Of a stretch of 64,000 nt of DNA, positions 22,163-33,825 are shown piece after piece; within the stretch, counting starts at the first letter, position 1; each line of letters opens with the position of its first letter. The translations under genes and the position numbers were made by a program. The stretch covers positions 19,627,501 through 19,691,500 of the forward strand of contig JAYKKT010000073.1 in NCBI GenBank assembly GCA_036023115.1, written 5' to 3'. Below the pieces are notes generated by a model that did no database searches, was not told the origin of the DNA, and saw nothing but the letters and a program-made list of their open reading frames with translations. The DNA comes from Brasenia schreberi. Its lineage: Eukaryota; Streptophyta; Magnoliopsida; Nymphaeales; Cabombaceae.

Positions 22163-25110
22163 AGGCTTCAATATAGGCAATATTTTGAAAATATCACGAC
22201 ACTTTTCATTATGATCAGCAAACATTAAATTGTTGATATTATCATAACAGATCATATATCTCTGATAGCAATATAAGTAAAAGATAAGTCATAGGAACTT
22301 AAGAAGCATCCAATCCTAAGCACCACCGTAAATGTTAACATTGTTAGCAATGAATTGAGTTTTTCACCCTTCTAAAGGGCATAAAAAGTAGGTTGGACAA
22401 GTCAGTACTAAGAGTTGTGCAAACTTATAACTATTGGATGTTAAGGGGTATTCTCAAAATTCTTGCATAGACTGTGATGCACCATTGCTAGTCAAAATAA
22501 GACAAAGGATAGAAATTGGAGATAAGACTTGCAATACATGGATGATACAGGTGGAGGACAGAGAAGCTGGTGGTAGCAAAGTCTTCTCCGTACCTCTAGG
22601 TTTTGGGAGTGCATAAATGATAAAACCTCTAACTTAAAACCAAATGCGTGAAAGACTTCTCTTTTTGACTTTCCAACTTATAAACATTGTGATAAACTAT
22701 TTTTTCCAATTCTATCCTCATCAATTTAAAAATACATATCTTATTGCAGTTTTGAATGGAGAGGGTTCATATTGAGGCAAATACACCAAATGTTTGACTT
22801 TGACATGGTTTCACTTTAGTTTTGACAAACTTTCCATAGTACACAAGTTCATAGAGGGGTTGTTTTCTTTTGTCTATCCTCTTTCATTCTTTTTTTGCTT
22901 TTGCCTTCTTTTATTGTTCTTTCATTTTGTCTTCTTTTGTTTGCGCTGTTATTTTTCCTACCTTTCTTTCCTTGGACTGTTAGAGCCCCCTTTCCAACAA
23001 CCAGCAGAGTTATGAATAAGATGGTTGCTAAAACCAGCTAAAAGAAGAGATATCAATGTGCTGCATTCAGAACGAAAACCCTAAGAGTTTAAGCTCGTAG
23101 TAAGAACACAAAGGGCATGTTTTTGTCCAGTAAAGAAGGTGGTGCACTCCTCTTCTGATAGATATGGAGCAAAGGGTAACAGCAGCCACATAATAACGAT
23201 GCATTAAATGAACCCAATAATAAATTAAAAAAAGCATCACATTTATGCAACACCTTACTTTTTCATTTTTTAAATATCGTTACAACAAAAATGGGATATA
23301 AATGAGCACTCTCCTCACTTAAAATATCACTTTTGGTAATATTTTGTACTTTGATGGCTTGAAACAATGAACCTAATATTATATCTTGTTCTAATCTCTT
23401 TTGCTGCCATTACAATAATATACAAGATGTGAAACATATAAAAGCTGGCAAAATATAGTTTGTGCATGCTATTAATCTTTACTTTGACAGAAGAAAAACA
23501 TAAATGCTTGAACAAGAATGAGACACTACATCTGATTGGTAAGTATGAAACATACCAGCAGGCTTGCCCCCAATTTCCACATCAAAGTAAACTTTGTGAG
23601 TTACTTCTTTCAAATCTTTTTCAGCCTTTCCCTAAAATATCACCACAGTACTTTAAGTGAATCCTAACATGATAACGAAATGCTCTTCAAAAACAGTAAG
23701 AGACAAGTACGAGAACAGAAAAATGTAAGGACCACCACCAAGTGAATACGTTTTGAGGTCATTCCCTTGTGATTAATGGAAGCCCCTAGTATGTACAGGA
23801 TTCGTACTTCATAAAAACTTCTTTTGGAAATGGAATTGCAGCAGAAACATCAAATGAGCATGATACAGTATATCCATTAGCAAAAACCCAAAAGCCTATA
23901 GGCACTAGTTGTCTGTTGCCCAGCAATGCATGTGAGGATCAGACTCGAAGGCTATTAAAGTAAACAGGCCTTGTCAGTCACCAGCCCAGAAGAATTTTAC
24001 CCAAAATGAAGCTTCCATATTCAATTGCATGGGTCAAAGAAATGACTAAGTATTCCGCAACGGTAAGGACAGCTGAAATAGCAACAGTAATAGGAGAAAG
24101 CGATTGAGAAACCACGTGGGAAAGAAGTGATCGTGTAAAAGAAAGATGTTCATATGAATCAAGTCCTAATGTATATCTTTCTGAGTGTTTGAGAAGAAAT
24201 GATTATATATTGCATTTTTTATTGGATCGGAGGCTCTTGACTCAGACGGGATAAGGAATGAGAAGCATACAAATGTACCAAATATGCTCCAGCAACAATA
24301 TGATACGGAACAAAATAAATTTTGCTTCAAACATGTGAATCAACTCTGTGTAAAAGTGGTAAAAGTATAAGAGCACAATTAGGAGGGACGATACAATTAA
24401 AACGAGGTCCATAGATCAGATGAAAGAGAGTGTCCCGCAAAAGCAACAGAAAGACGCAGAAATAACAGGTAACAGAAGAAAGAGAAGTGAACATCTCCGT
24501 ACGCCTAAAAGATGCTAGTATCGCCACATCCTAACAACCACAAACGTAAGCCACATTCAACAGATAAATTGCGATTTCCTAAGGGCCATAGTTCTTGAAA
24601 TCCTACATCCACGTGAAGAAAACAATATGAAAAATCACGGAAGAAAGAATCCATTAATCAACCTTTTTGAGCGCCGGTGACGAGAAACGAACACATTAGA
24701 AAACAAAAATAAAAGAACAGAAATGCAGGTTCGAAAATTCTAAAATCATTATAGGCACCAATTAATATTGACGAACTAAATTCACACAGTCACTTACAGC
24801 ATAGACCAACCAGCAACTTGAGTGTTCGAAAGGAATCAAAAAATGAAGCTTAGGAATAGGCAAATAAAGAGTACACCACTTGAAAATCCAATAGAATCGA
24901 TGAAAATCGGGTATGCCCTACTCGTAGAAAAGGAACAAGGAAGATTTATGCAGGAAATAATGGCAATGAAAGGAAAAACTCAATGTGAAAAAAGAAACAG
25001 ATAAATTATCAAGGAAATAACAAGGCACAGAGGGTTTCGACGACCTGAACGAGCAGGAAGGATCCGAACAAGAGGATCAAACAGGAGAGTCCAAACGCCG
25101 CAGCACCCAT
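16745..25110 (-). CDS. secretory-pathway peptidyl-prolyl cis-trans isomerase (cyclophilin, CYP19-4/CYP20-1 type)
   Basis: Minus-strand exons: 25110-25045, 23631-23556, 21610-21563, 21430-21407 (24 nt), 17641-17459, 17040-16965, 16883-16745 (TGA). All junctions are GT-AG, with a total of 612 nt and 203 residues. The first exon encodes a hydrophobic signal peptide ([20 protein letters not shown]), so the protein should enter the [17 protein letters not shown] and the C-terminal DSGELPL are typical of the ER/secretory single-domain group. The PPIase active-site residues are intact: Arg92, Phe97 and Gln100 ([13 protein letters not shown]), Trp158 and His163 ([10 protein letters not shown]). It catalyses proline isomerisation and is the target class of cyclosporin. 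The 3.8 kb intron 17642-21406 holds a LINE. The start codon is the only one in a leader immediately after a TATA box. Confidence 0.95.
18165..19650 (-). mobile_element. RTE-type LINE fragment in a cyclophilin intron (same strand as the gene)
   Basis: The minus-strand translation contains [16 protein letters not shown], then [18 protein letters not shown] (a degenerate form of the RT catalytic motif, canonical FADD). It continues downstream through [24 protein letters not shown] and HLWRLGHIERC-like blocks. The 3' terminus is at the low-coordinate end (about 18171-18200, complement of 'cccacctagtgtgggaaaag'). Numerous stops and frameshifts; not functional. Confidence 0.7.
19705..19766 (+). repeat. 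RTE LINE 3'-end stub with (TTG)n tail
   Basis: 'cccccgtctagtatgggaaa' is followed by the element terminus and about 10 TTG-type repeats (19737-19766). It is opposite in orientation to the neighbouring LINE fragment, so it is a separate insertion. Confidence 0.65.
21276..21375. repeat. interspersed TG/CA and TA microsatellite
   Basis: Short runs of TG, CA and TA alternate just 3' (minus strand) of the 24-nt cyclophilin exon. Confidence 0.7.
22084..22159. repeat. (AT)n microsatellite
   Basis: About 75 bases of uninterrupted AT in the cyclophilin intron 21611-23555. The rest of this intron shows no recognisable feature apart from T-rich low-complexity sequence at 22850-22980. Confidence 0.95.
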
Positions 25111-25170
25111 CTTAGCTCGTCAATGCTTCTGATCGCTACCAGGATTTTCTAGACAACGGACAGGTCAAAC

Positions 25171-25180
25171 AATATATAAA
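25171..25180 (-). promoter_or_regulatory. TATA box of the cyclophilin gene
   Basis: The complement reads TTTATATATT, 61-70 bases upstream of the ATG at 25110, implying a short leader of about 35 bases. GC-rich sequence follows upstream (25200-25430). Confidence 0.5.
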
Positions 25181-25484
25181 CGCCCCTTCTCAATTCTCAC
25201 AAGAGCGGGGATTACAATTTGCAGTGGACGGGTCAGGAACGCGTATACCTGGTCACGCAGAGATGACTTGCCCTGCCCTGCGGATTCCGGCCCGACAGGA
25301 CAGGGGTTTTCAGATTCTAGAACCTGCCCTACCCAGAAGAGAACCGGGGCTGAGTGGGACTGTCGTGCCGGGAAGGGGAGAGGAGGGTTTAGGGTGAGCG
25401 CGCCCTGCCCCTAGCACCTGCTTTCTTTTCTACTAGCAACTTTTATTATGTGCTCGTATTACTTAATATAAATATCGATATTAA

Positions 25485-25618
25485 AATTACACCCAGAGCG
25501 TTAGCTCAATGGTAAGAAGCTTTAATGTCATTGCCGCTGGTGGAGAGTTCAACTTTCAGAGGGTGTGTATGTGTGTGTGTGGGTACGTGTATTTGCCTCC
25601 TCTTGTAACCAGAAAAAA
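25485..25618 (+). mobile_element. tRNA-derived SINE flanked by a 14-bp target site duplication
   Basis: The polymerase III A-box TTAGCTCAATGGT is at 25501-25513 and a B-box-like GAGTTCAACTTTC is about 45 bases downstream. Then come a TG-rich segment and a short A-run. Both sides carry the same 14-mer with one mismatch: aatatcgatattaa (25471-25484) and aatattgatattaa (25619-25632). This is the expected structure of a LINE-mobilised SINE. The cloverleaf is not intact, so it is not a tRNA gene. About 134 bp. Confidence 0.75.
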
Positions 25619-25783
25619 AATATTGATATTAACTCGCTTGAAGTGAGTGAGGTTGTTATGTGTGCATACATTTAATGTAAATATTTTAAAGTTCTTAAGT
25701 TAGTCAGGTTTTAGTCGAATTACCATGCAACAATAAGGGTTTTAAAGCTTCAGTTAAGATATATTTAATTTAAATTCCTATAA

Positions 25784-25832
25784 CTCTCTCTATATATATA
25801 TATTATATATATATATAGAGAGAGAGAGAGAG
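25784..25832. repeat. palindromic microsatellite (CT)n(TA)n(AG)n
   Basis: Four CT units, a TA core with one TTA interruption and about eight AG units form a near-perfect inverted repeat able to fold into a hairpin. Confidence 0.9.
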
Positions 25833-25859
25833 AAAAAAGAGCAAGATTTGGTTAGGATA

Positions 25860-26200
25860 AAACCTTAAATCAACATTTCATATGGTTTTTAATTACTTGA
25901 AGGCCTTCCTTTATTCTCTGCCTTTTCAAAGTGTTGATCATTCAAGTATCTTTCCTACCTCTTTCAAAGTGTGCACCATCTAGTTTCTTTCAAGCTGGTC
26001 GCCTCTTTGAATGTCTAATTCATCTTAAGTGCCTCTTTTAGTTTATCTTAACTTTTTTTCATTATGGAAACAAGCTTTTCATGTGTAACTACGTATCAAC
26101 CTCAATATCTTCATTTCTTCTCACGTTGATATATTTACTTGTAATTGCTCAACAAGACGGAACCTTCTATGCAAAGTCTTTGGTGCTTCCTAGAAAAATG
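25860..26200 (-). mobile_element. possible decayed RTE LINE fragment, antisense
   Basis: The run resembles the antisense of the RTE region between RT and the 3' end, seen in better condition at 18250-18560. Shared word order includes 'caccatctagtttctttcaa', 'gcctcttttagtttatc' and 'caacctcaatatcttcattt'. Strongly diverged. Confidence 0.4.
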
Positions 26201-26331
26201 TAGGGCCTCATATCCATTCGTTCTGGGTGCTGTTTGGGATTTAGAATCCCTCTTTTGGTGATGTTGGATCTTGTATGAGCTGCAAAAAATTGCCTCTTAT
26301 GATTTCGAAAAGTATACATGTGATAAAGTAC

Positions 26332-27059
<728 letters not shown>

Positions 27060-27935
27060 TTTAAGACTATATTTATTTGTATTGATCATTGATGAGTTAA
27101 CAAAATATATTAAAGATGAAATACATCAGTATATGTTATTTGCAGATGACATTGTATTAGTGGATGAGTTTAAGGAAAAAGTTAATAGAAAATTAGAACT
27201 ATGGAGAGAAGTATTAGAAATTAAAAGCTTTCGACTTAGTAGAATAAAAATAGAGTATATAGAAGGTAAGTTTAATCATTTGGGTACTTTAAATGACATA
27301 AAAAATAAGATTGACACATATTACATCTCTCACCATAAAAGTTTTAAATACTTATGATCAATTTTTTTAGAGTGATAGAAAAATTGATAGAGATGTTACA
27401 CATAGAATTAATGCTGGTGGGTTAAAATGGAGAGGGGCATTAGGTATTCTATTTGATAAGAAAATACCATTAAAGTTGAAAGGTAAATATCATAGAGTAG
27501 CAATTAAACTTGTTATGTTTTATGGTTTTAGGTGTTGGGCAATTGTTAATCATCAATATGTACAAAAGATGTTCGTAGCAGAAATGAAGATGTTGAGATG
27601 GATGAGTAGTCATACGAGAGAAGACAACATAATGAGGTTATTAGAAACAAGTTGGGAGTAGCACCAATAGAGGATAAAATAAGGAAAAATCATTTAAGAT
27701 GGTTTGAACATGTAGAAAAACGACCAAAGGACGCTCTCTAAGAAGATATGAAAACTAAATTTTGAAAAATATTAAAAGAGAAAGATGACAACCACAAGTA
27801 TTGAAAAAAACAATAAATAATGATCTGGTTTATATTGAGTTGACTGCTACCATGGTACATGATAGGGCTATGTGAAAACAAAGAATCTATGTAGTTGACC
27901 CCATCTAGTATAGGGAAAAGACTTAGTTGTTGTAT
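27060..27935 (+). mobile_element. RTE-type LINE fragment, best-preserved copy in the window
   Basis: The translation runs through the RT palm: QYMLFADDIVLVDEF (about 27130-27165, intact ADD catalytic motif), then NRKLELWREVLEIKSFRLSR. After a frameshift come VMFYGFRCWAIVNHQYVQKM and FVAEMKMLRWMSSHTRED, followed by DKIRKNHLRWFEHVEK. It ends in the standard 3' terminus 'ccatctagtatagggaaaag' and acttagttgttg. It is 5' truncated, with several stops. Confidence 0.85.
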
Positions 27936-30419
27936 CTCTTTTTGCAAAGCTAGGCCTTGATTATGAGCCAATAGCGTTGTCCACACAAATAATGTCAAGA
28001 AATTAAACTAATGTTTTTGTTTAGTTGTCATTCAATTGGTGGCCATCCTTGAAAATAATTAGGAAAAGCAGGAATGACAATGTGGTGGTTGCGGGCGAGT
28101 ATATTTATATCATTTCCTTCCAAGCCTTAACGAGGTTGCTATCGTTATATATATATATATATAGTAGTAAACTTAAGTGTTAGCAAATTCAAACAAATCT
28201 CAACTAACAATTATTAATTATGAGTGATTTAAATCTAAAATTTTAAAAGTAAAAGTAATCGTGTAAATAAAATTTACATGCAAAGTATATGTGTACTTCT
28301 AATTTTTAAAATTTCAATTTTAATTATTCATTATGAAAATGAATGGTTAAGATTTGTTTGGATTTAATAGCACCTAAAGGTTCTAGCATATACTAATTTT
28401 TGTATATATTAAGTTTTTTTCTTTTCATATTAGATAAGATTAGTTGAATGAGTTCTTTGTTTTCGTAAAGCTCCTCTTATATGGTAACAATTACCTCATA
28501 TATATATAGTGGCGGATCTAAGAATTTATTACAAGTGGGCGAAAATAAGGAATATAAAATAACATTTAAGTTTAAAAGGTAGGATGTTACTAAATGTGTG
28601 TACTATTCAACAATATAATGGAAAAAACAACAAATTTATATCATAAAGTATATGAGAAAGAAATTCATGATTAAAAATAAGGCTAAACCAAATATATAAT
28701 TAATCGTGAGTTAAATATTACAATTATCCAACCCCTACTTAACCCAACATAAATATGACATAGCACATAACTGTCTAACAGATATAAATATTTTCATTGT
28801 GCATTAACATAGCACATAACTGTCTAAAAGATATAAATATTTCAATATGCATTAATATTCTAAGAACTCTAAGCAATCGGTTATGTTGTCGAGGTGGAAA
28901 TTAAGAATAAGACTAACATTGCGAAGTGGTCAAGTAGGTGTATGATTATGAACCAGAACCACATCTGGTCAGCCACGTAAAAGGAGCTAGGTGGAGCTGT
29001 GGAAAGTAGTTTGGGTCAGCAATCTGTAGCAAGTGAGGCACTATATGCAACGATTTTAAAAGATGAATGTACAGCTTTATTGAACAAGATTATAATTAAC
29101 GATGCATGAGATAAAAATTTCAAACCTAATTATATATCATTAGCAAGAGATATGAATTAATCATAAAATTTAACATGTATACAATTAATGGAACCTAATT
29201 TAAATGCGAAATCAAGATAGAATCAAACCCTTATTCGACATGGATTTATGCAAAAAAACCATCAAAGCCCTAATTCTATACTGTCGATACTATTACCTAT
29301 TAGCTAAAACTGAAAAGAGAAAGACTGATTAACATACCTGATTCTATAAGAAGCTATCTGGTACTAATTTCCAGTTTTGAATCTGATGTTGAAGGTGAAG
29401 AGCAGAGATCTGAGTGATTTTAGAGAGAAGAGACGTGAGCAAGAGCAGAACAACAAAATAGAAATGCCGTCCACTGCTACTCAAAACCCTAATTTTGGTC
29501 GATTGGATCAAAATCCAGTTTCAAATATAATTACTGGACATTTGATCCTAAATAACTAATAAAATTTTTACTTATGCAGTTAAAACTATTTTATTTATTG
29601 GAGCTGCCTTTGTGTTTTTGAAATTCAGGTAGGATGCACCTCACAATTTGCTTGAATTTCAAGCAGAAGTACAAACTTTTTCAAAATTTTGGTGGCTATC
29701 CTGAATGTGGATCCAGGGCTATATATATATATATATTTCTATCTGGTGAAAGCATCTTAACTCCACATCCAAACCTTACTGGGTCGGATCAATATTGCTA
29801 TCCCTAAAGAAGGATCATATCGGGTGGACTGAAGAAATAAGAGGGTAAATCATGGGCATTACTATATTCACACCCCTTTTACTACCTGCAGACATATATT
29901 TTTAAAATACTTAAAATACTCCTCCATCAATTTCTCTATTCTCTTCATACTTAGTTCCAGTGATGTCTTTTTTTTACTCCGACAACCAACATTTTGTCCG
30001 TCAAGAGCTACTGCTACCTTATCTGCAGCCAATGAGTACTTATTAGTTCATTACGAACCTCACCGAAATCAAATAAAAGAAAAAACAAGAAAAATACAAA
30101 AAAAGAAAGAGACAATAGATCCGATCGATTTATTTATTTTTCTTAGTTTTAAAACGTTGGTTATTAGTAATACCTTTATATTTTTATAGGTTTCTCTTGT
30201 TTTTTAAGTTTTTCCATTTTTAAAGATGATTCACGGTTTTGAAAAAAATCATTCACTTGCTAAGTTTCACTTTAAAACACTTCTGGAGAGACATGCCTCG
30301 ATTATGTCTTCTCTTATGGAGGAGACACAACAGAATTGCGCCTCCCCTTAAGGAAAGACATGTTCGTGGAATGACAAACAACTCGAGTGAATGTACTTAC
30401 AATGAAATTGATTAAGAGA
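27936..30419. other. AT-rich spacer, no gene recognised
   Basis: Short TA runs lie at 28149-28162 and 29723-29736. Near 28511 the text GTGGCGGATCTAAG resembles one terminus of a hAT-like MITE, but I could not find a convincing partner end. Tandem-like 'agcacataactgtctaaMag' occurs twice (28760 and 28810), an offset of 50 bases. Confidence 0.3.
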
Positions 30420-31660
30420 AGACGACGACGGATCAAAATACTTATTATACGATGACTAAGAATAGTTTAAGTTATTGTAGTGCATCAGATGATGTATTCG
30501 TTGATTGGTTGATCGATAAGGTAGAAGATAAATTTATTGATTACAAGGGTGATATACTTGACTATTTACTCGTGGTAGAGGATGTGTTTAGGAGTCATAA
30601 TTAACTTATTGATTATGCAAGAAATATTGGGAGGAAGCATAATATTATTATTATTATTTATTCGAAAAGCAAAGATGTAACAAGCAAGTTATGGTTTGGG
30701 TGTGAAATGAGTGACAAATATAAACCGAGTAAAAATATTGATATAGAAAGTAGTAGGTGGACAAATACTAAAAAGGTAAATTGACTATTTTTATTGAGAG
30801 GACAGTTGATGGTTATTGAAAGTTGAATATAGTGAATGAGATACATAACCATCCTCTAGGTTTGTATATTAAATGACATACTTTATAAAGAGATTGAGTA
30901 GCTCTGAGTACAATATGATAAATGATCTTATAAAAAGCTATTGCAAATAGAAACACATTTTGACGCATTTAAAATGGGTTGATAAGGTAAATGTGAGTAT
31001 GGTAAGGTATATTTATAATGCATGATTAAAATTAGGAGTAAGATAGAGGTGTTGAAAGTATTCTACAACAACTACTACACGATCTATACACTCAGCATTA
31101 TCATACATGATATCATAAAATCCCTAATACAAATATTGTTAGTGCTATTATATTTGCAATCCTCGTTTCGTGCAACTATTTAATGCATTCATGAGTATTG
31201 AAATTTGATAACAAATATAAGATAGACATTTAAGTATTTAACTTTTATTTTCTAATGTTCATCCGTATATAGTGTCTCATAGTTATATATACTTCATATT
31301 TTCTTGGTATAAGATATTTTCCATCAAGTTGTTGGATTCATATCAACCTTCAATAGATGCATGATCGTTATTGACATTTTATCTCTATACTTATCATATT
31401 ATAATGTACAACAAATCTCATATAACAAATATAATAAAGCCTTATTTTCATTATTTACTCTCTTTCTTGAAAAAATAATTCAAAACACCTCAAACTTAAT
31501 GGCCACAAACTTAATCTCTAACACTACTTCATTTATGCTCATCTCCAACATATCACTCAAAATGTCTTCCATTATCATTTCGATTAAACAAGTTATCCCT
31601 CTATTAGAAAAACAAGTATTTTGTGGACATCATGAAGTATGATAGTCATCTCACCTCATG
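30420..31660 (+). pseudogene. decayed FAR1/Mutator-like transposase remnant
   Basis: The broken translation follows the FAR1 DNA-binding domain pattern: EDVFRSHN-LIDYARNIGRK (about 30575-30635), LWFGCEMSDKYKPSK, SRWTNTKKVN-LFLLRG (basic, with the Cys-type motif eroded), then WKL-IVNEIHNHPLG (about 30812-30865, the W-x-HNH block). Downstream weak matches to the MULE transposase region follow: VSMVRYIYNA, a GYIHD-like stretch and a CWIHI-type block to about 31400. Stops are frequent. No terminal inverted repeats identified. FAR1/FHY3 proteins derive from this transposon class, but this copy is clearly a fossil. Confidence 0.55.
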
Positions 31661-32865
31661 ACAAATAGAATTTAGTTGTATCTGGTTGCCAATGCTTGAT
31701 AAAAGAAGTCAACAACACATTATCTATTACTTAATATAATAAATTCATTTGCCCAATCAACCCACTCTTATATGCAATCTCAATCCAATTATTGGGCCTC
31801 ATGTCCGTCCTCTTCACTAGTTAGGCTTTGACAATAATATAATGTGTGTGAGCAGTTACCATTTGTCATACTTTGTATAAATATATATTTACACTATTTT
31901 TCGTATTTTGTACAAATATATATTTACTTAGTTAAAATAGTGAGCATTGATAATCAAATATAAATTTTTACTAAAGTTAGAAATTACGTGCTACTCTGAG
32001 ATCTTATAAGCAATTGATCTTCAAAGCTAGGAAGTAATTTCGATATATCATGCATCCCTCATCCTCACTGTGTGCAATATCAATCTCATACATTTATCAT
32101 CCTCATCAACTTCTTATTCTTCTTATTGTCATCTATGAGGTTGTCCTCCGTATGTTGTGACATTGCATCTCCTAAATGAAGCGATGATGTTATAATCTTT
32201 TAAAGAAAAAAAGGAAATTTATGATACCATATCGAGACAATTCAAATGCACTTGGGGTGCATCTCGAGTTGAAAAACCCGATATCATTAAAAAATCAACG
32301 AAAACAACTAAAAAAAAAAAACTAGAATCAAATCAACATCATACCTCAATAAAACAACAAATCCTCCATCCAATGGGACCTTTTTATCCTCATTTTCTTC
32401 TTTTCCTTTTTTCTTCCAATTTTTTGACATATTTCGATCCGTTCTTGTGCTCAAAATGGCTATGAATCGTGTAATATTGTTGGAATGAACTTGAGGAGTG
32501 GAATAAACCGACGAGCGACGAATGAATAGAGAAACATGTAAAAGTGGGGATATTTTTGGGTTTGTGTAAAAGGAGAGAATCACGGGTTATTTTATGTGGA
32601 GGGGTATTTTAGTAATTAATAAAAACGATTTAGAGTATTTTTGAGATTTCAGAAAAAATGTATAAATAGTAAAAGAGGTGTACGACCATGAATCATGTAA
32701 ATCATTTGAAAGGGTTTTAGCACAAACACGGCCACGAGTGTCCTTCAAAAGAAAACATATGTATTTTGTTTGTATCTCATCTGCCATGCACTTCCAAACC
32801 CCACAAATCAATCAAATATCAAACATCAAAATTTATTAAATTATTTATAAAAAAAGTATCAGGAA

Positions 32866-32867
<2 letters not shown>
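31661..32867. other. unassigned AT-rich spacer
   Basis: The minus-strand frame 32308-32583 (91 codons) has no family resemblance. Nothing else seen. Confidence 0.3.

Positions 32868-32869
<2 letters not shown>

Positions 32870-32934
<65 letters not shown>
32870..32934. repeat. (AT)n microsatellite
   Basis: About 65 uninterrupted bases of AT. Confidence 0.95.
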
Positions 32935-32937
<3 letters not shown>

Positions 32938-32974
32938 ATTATGTAACGTTTATCTAAACATAGCCGATTAACTT

Positions 32975-33265
32975 GCAGAAATCAGGAATCAGAACTGAAC
33001 TAAGATTAACTCGGTTTCAGTTTCAGTTCGAAACCACTGATTCTGGGTTTCAGTTCAAGTCCTATACTGCTCAAAATTGAATAAGTGCAAAAATTTTGAA
33101 ATCAAGGAAAAAGAACCAAAACAGTGGATTGGAGTATTAGTTTCAGTGGATTAAGGTTCGATCAAAGGTGGAATCAAAATCGAACCAAGTGATCTGGATT
33201 TCAGATCCAGTTTGATAAATTCTAATTCCAACTGGTTTTTTACACGAATCGGTTCTGAAACAGCG
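32975..33265. repeat. dispersed GGTTC-rich repeat, copy C
   Basis: GGTTTCAGTTC, GGTTCGATC, GAACCAAGTG and GGTTTTTT words on both strands flank an A-rich core ('ctgctcaaaattgaataagt'). The organisation is the same as the copies at 7228 and 50860. Confidence 0.45.
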
Positions 33266-33536
33266 ACCCGAAGGGGTGGTAAATTGGGAGGGAGTGACGT
33301 CAGGGAGTGGGTGCGAGATGGGAGAAAAATATCTGGGGGAGGGTACGGAGATGCCATGAGATGGACGGCTAGAAGAGCAGTTGTGGGGCCGGTGGTCTTA
33401 TAGTAACTAGAACAAAACAAAAGGTGGATGATGGAAGCGGTGACTTGAAGGCCAAACCAATGGGCAGATGCTTATCCGGTTTTCCTAACCCCCCGAACCG
33501 AAGGTTTTCTTCCTTCTTTGATGTCGTCTACGTCTG

Positions 33537-33578
33537 TTTGTGTGTGTGCGCGCGCGTGTGTGTGAGAGAGAGGGGGGG
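33537..33578. repeat. TG/CG/TG/AG alternating tract in the AIRP2 leader or promoter
   Basis: (TG)n(CG)4(TG)n(AG)n, about 42 bases of alternating purine-pyrimidine that could adopt Z-DNA, about 250 bases upstream of the ATG. Confidence 0.8.
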
Positions 33579-33825
33579 TAAGGTCATCGTCATCACTCCC
33601 TGTGGTTCGTTTGATCGCCAGGGAGGACTGTAGCGCAGGTTAGGGCCCTTGTAGGAGGCTTTTCTTTCTTCTTTCACAGAGAGAAAGTTGGTTTCCTTCC
33701 CTAAGGTGTTTTGGTTCCGATGATCTGAGATATGGGTTTGAGAACACATTTAAATCTGGGTGTTGTTTTTTAAGAGAGAGGTAGAAAGAGAAGCGCAGAG
33801 AAAGGGAGATAGAGAGGCAGAGGCG

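Noticed and set aside
25495..25570. possible functional tRNA gene
   Set aside because: The A- and B-box are present but acceptor and anticodon stems do not pair; flanking duplication shows it is a SINE.
28511..29736. MITE or transposon bounded by GTGGCGGATC and GGATCCAGG
   Set aside because: The two ends match over only about five bases and the TA-rich flanks make any duplication meaningless.
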